From the NCBI GenBank assembly GCA_003648395.1, contig QMPB01000181.1, forward strand, positions 1-7,822: DNA of 7,822 bases, read 5' to 3'. The DNA comes from Bacteroidota bacterium. GTDB taxonomy: Bacteria > Bacteroidota > Bacteroidia > Bacteroidales > UBA1556. Positions 6,465-7,822 of the stretch are shown here, in pieces. The position numbers were made by a program, and so were the translations under genes. The notes under the pieces were generated by a model. It worked only from the letters and a program-made list of their open reading frames with translations. It was not told where the DNA came from and ran no database searches. Position 1 is the stretch's first letter. Each line of letters begins with the position of its first letter.

Positions 6465-7822
6465 ATGTATATAATTTTCGATACGGAAACCACTGGTAAA
6501 GCCCTTGATTTTAAAGCTCCTATAACTGATAGCGATAATTGGCCTCGTATGGTTCAAATTGCTTGGCAAATTCATGATATTAAGGGCAATCTTCTTGAGG
6601 TTGAGAATTATATAATTAAACCTGAAGGCTATACAATTCCCTATGATGTTGTAAAAATTCACGGTATCACAACCGAACGAGCAGAGAAATACGGCGTAGA
6701 TTTAGATTGGGTGCTAAATAAATTTGCTGAATCTGCTTCTAAATGTAAGTTTCTTGTTGGTCATAATATCACTTTTGATAATAATGTAATAGGTGCTGAG
6801 TTCTACAGAAAGGGCATCAACAACCCTACTGAAAAGATAGCTAGCATAGACACTATGCAGCTCTCAACAGAATTTTGTGCTATTCGAGGAAGAGGAAAAG
6901 GCTATAAATGGCCAAAGTTGGAAGAATTGCACCAAAAACTATTTGGAAGTAATTTTGATGCTGCTCACAATGCAGCTGCAGATGTAGAAGCCACTGCAAG
7001 ATGTTTTCTAGAGCTTGTTCGACTTGCTGTTATCAATCAAAGTAAATTAGGAATTACATCTGAGGAGTTTCAAGAATTTCAAAAGAATAATCCAAGCGAG
7101 ATACAAGCTATTGGATTGAATACACAGCCGTATGAGGAGGAAAATGAGATTGAGGTTGAAACTGAGGTTGAGGCTGAGATTAAGTCGGTTGAAGTTGATA
7201 AGGAAAATGTGCCGCAGTTTACTCATTTGCATTTGCATACTCAGTATTCTATTCTTGACGGGATGACTAAAATAAAGAATTTAGTTAAGAAAGCTAAGAA
7301 AGACGGCATGACTTCGGTGGCTATTACTGACCATGGAAATATGTTTGGGGTAAAAGAATTTCATAAGGTGCTTAGCAAAGAAGGTATTAAGCCAATTATT
7401 GGTTTTGAAGCATATATGTCGGCTCGTACTCACCTCGACAAAGAGATACGCTACGATTCCAAAAGAACTCACCTTGTATTGCTAGCAAAAAATGAAACTG
7501 GATATAAAAATCTAATGCGACTTTCAAGCATTGGTTTTACTGATGGTCATTACTATAAACCTCGTATCGACAAAGATTTACTACGTAAATACAAAGAAGG
7601 AATTATTGCTAGCTCGGCTTGTCTTGGTGGCGAAATCCCCCAGAAATTACTTTCTTCTACTTTTGAGGAAGCAGAGAAAAGTCTTTTGGAGTTTAAAGAA
7701 ATTTTTGGTGATGATTTCTATATCGAATTACAGAGGCATCAAGCTACTGATCCTGATATGAACACAAATGTATATCAAGACCAAGTATATGTAAATAAGA
7801 GCCTTGTAAAACTTGCTAATAA
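6465..7822 (+). CDS. dnaE: DNA polymerase III alpha with fused exonuclease (partial)
   Basis: Replicative DNA polymerase subunit, cut by the right window edge after 452 complete codons. Residues 1 to about 180 form a DnaQ-like DEDDh 3'-5' exonuclease. It shows D6 and E8 in FDTETTG, D105 in GHNITFDNN, and H168 and D173 in HNAAADVEAT, so all catalytic residues are present and proofreading in cis is plausible. An acidic linker (about 224-247) follows. The PHP domain of DnaE begins near 252: THLHLHTQYSILDG holds the metal-binding histidines at 254-258, with D289-H290 in AITDHGN and then the block KPIIGFEAY. The palm/polymerase and C-terminal parts lie outside. The exonuclease precedes PHP rather than being inserted in it, so this is a DnaE-type protein and not PolC. 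The start at 6465 places the exonuclease strand MYIIFDTET directly at the N-terminus. Confidence 0.92.
   Translation, partial: MYIIFDTETTGKALDFKAPITDSDNWPRMVQIAWQIHDIKGNLLEVENYIIKPEGYTIPYDVVKIHGITTERAEKYGVDLDWVLNKFAESASKCKFLVGHNITFDNNVIGAEFYRKGINNPTEKIASIDTMQLSTEFCAIRGRGKGYKWPKLEELHQKLFGSNFDAAHNAAADVEATARCFLELVRLAVINQSKLGITSEEFQEFQKNNPSEIQAIGLNTQPYEEENEIEVETEVEAEIKSVEVDKENVPQFTHLHLHTQYSILDGMTKIKNLVKKAKKDGMTSVAITDHGNMFGVKEFHKVLSKEGIKPIIGFEAYMSARTHLDKEIRYDSKRTHLVLLAKNETGYKNLMRLSSIGFTDGHYYKPRIDKDLLRKYKEGIIASSACLGGEIPQKLLSSTFEEAEKSLLEFKEIFGDDFYIELQRHQATDPDMNTNVYQDQVYVNKSLVKLAN
7134..7205 (+). repeat. Acidic low-complexity linker repeat inside dnaE
   Basis: Degenerate GAGGTTGA/GAGATTGA units encode an alternating Glu-Val linker (residues 224-247, including EIEVETEVEAEIK) between the exonuclease and PHP domains. 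It is likely flexible or extended and solvent exposed. Repetition at the base level suggests that its length may differ between relatives. Confidence 0.6.

Noticed and set aside
7531..7761. 76-codon + strand frame inside dnaE
   Set aside because: It lies out of frame within the conserved PHP domain of dnaE; the dnaE frame carries the clear motifs.
1..7822. CRISPR array, tRNA, rRNA, insertion sequence or prophage
   Set aside because: No regularly spaced repeats, cloverleaf, ribosomal RNA sequence, transposase or phage gene was recognised in the window.

Overview
The window looks like the chromosome of a member of the Bacteroidota. It is AT-rich. Two intergenic regions carry the TAnnTTTG promoter element typical of that phylum (222-229 and 6084-6091). 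Gene starts are preceded by A-rich stretches rather than strong Shine-Dalgarno sequences. The last gene is a DnaE with a DnaQ-like exonuclease fused in front. The genus cannot be told from the sequence. All clear genes are on the + strand.

Layout: 1-221 is a mostly non-coding left edge with a small hairpin and a doubtful 16-codon ORF. A promoter overlapped by a FadR-type operator (222-243) leads into fadR (262-963), an acyl-CoA-responsive repressor/activator that closely resembles the E. coli protein. It is followed 35 bp later by a glycerol-3-phosphate dehydrogenase, glpD (999-2648). With no gap comes an alkyl-dihydroxyacetonephosphate synthase-like flavoenzyme (2649-4331). After 171 bp holding a REP-like hairpin comes an FGGY-family sugar/polyol kinase of unassigned substrate (4503-6053). 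A 411-bp gap holds a palindromic promoter-like element and a possible gene remnant. The window ends inside dnaE (6465 to the edge).

The first four genes read as one lipid/glycerol module. The kinase would make a glycerol-phosphate-type compound, GlpD would oxidise C2 to the dihydroxyacetone phosphate level, and the AGPS-like enzyme would exchange an acyl and an alkyl group at C1. FadR would tie expression to long-chain acyl-CoA. This fits ether-lipid metabolism. The acyl-CoA sensor and the kinase make salvage or breakdown of alkylglycerols at least as plausible as synthesis; the direction is inference. The clearest new observation is that the FadR DNA-contact residues and a near-consensus FadR site in its own promoter occur together, in a phylum where I do not expect E. 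coli-type FadR.
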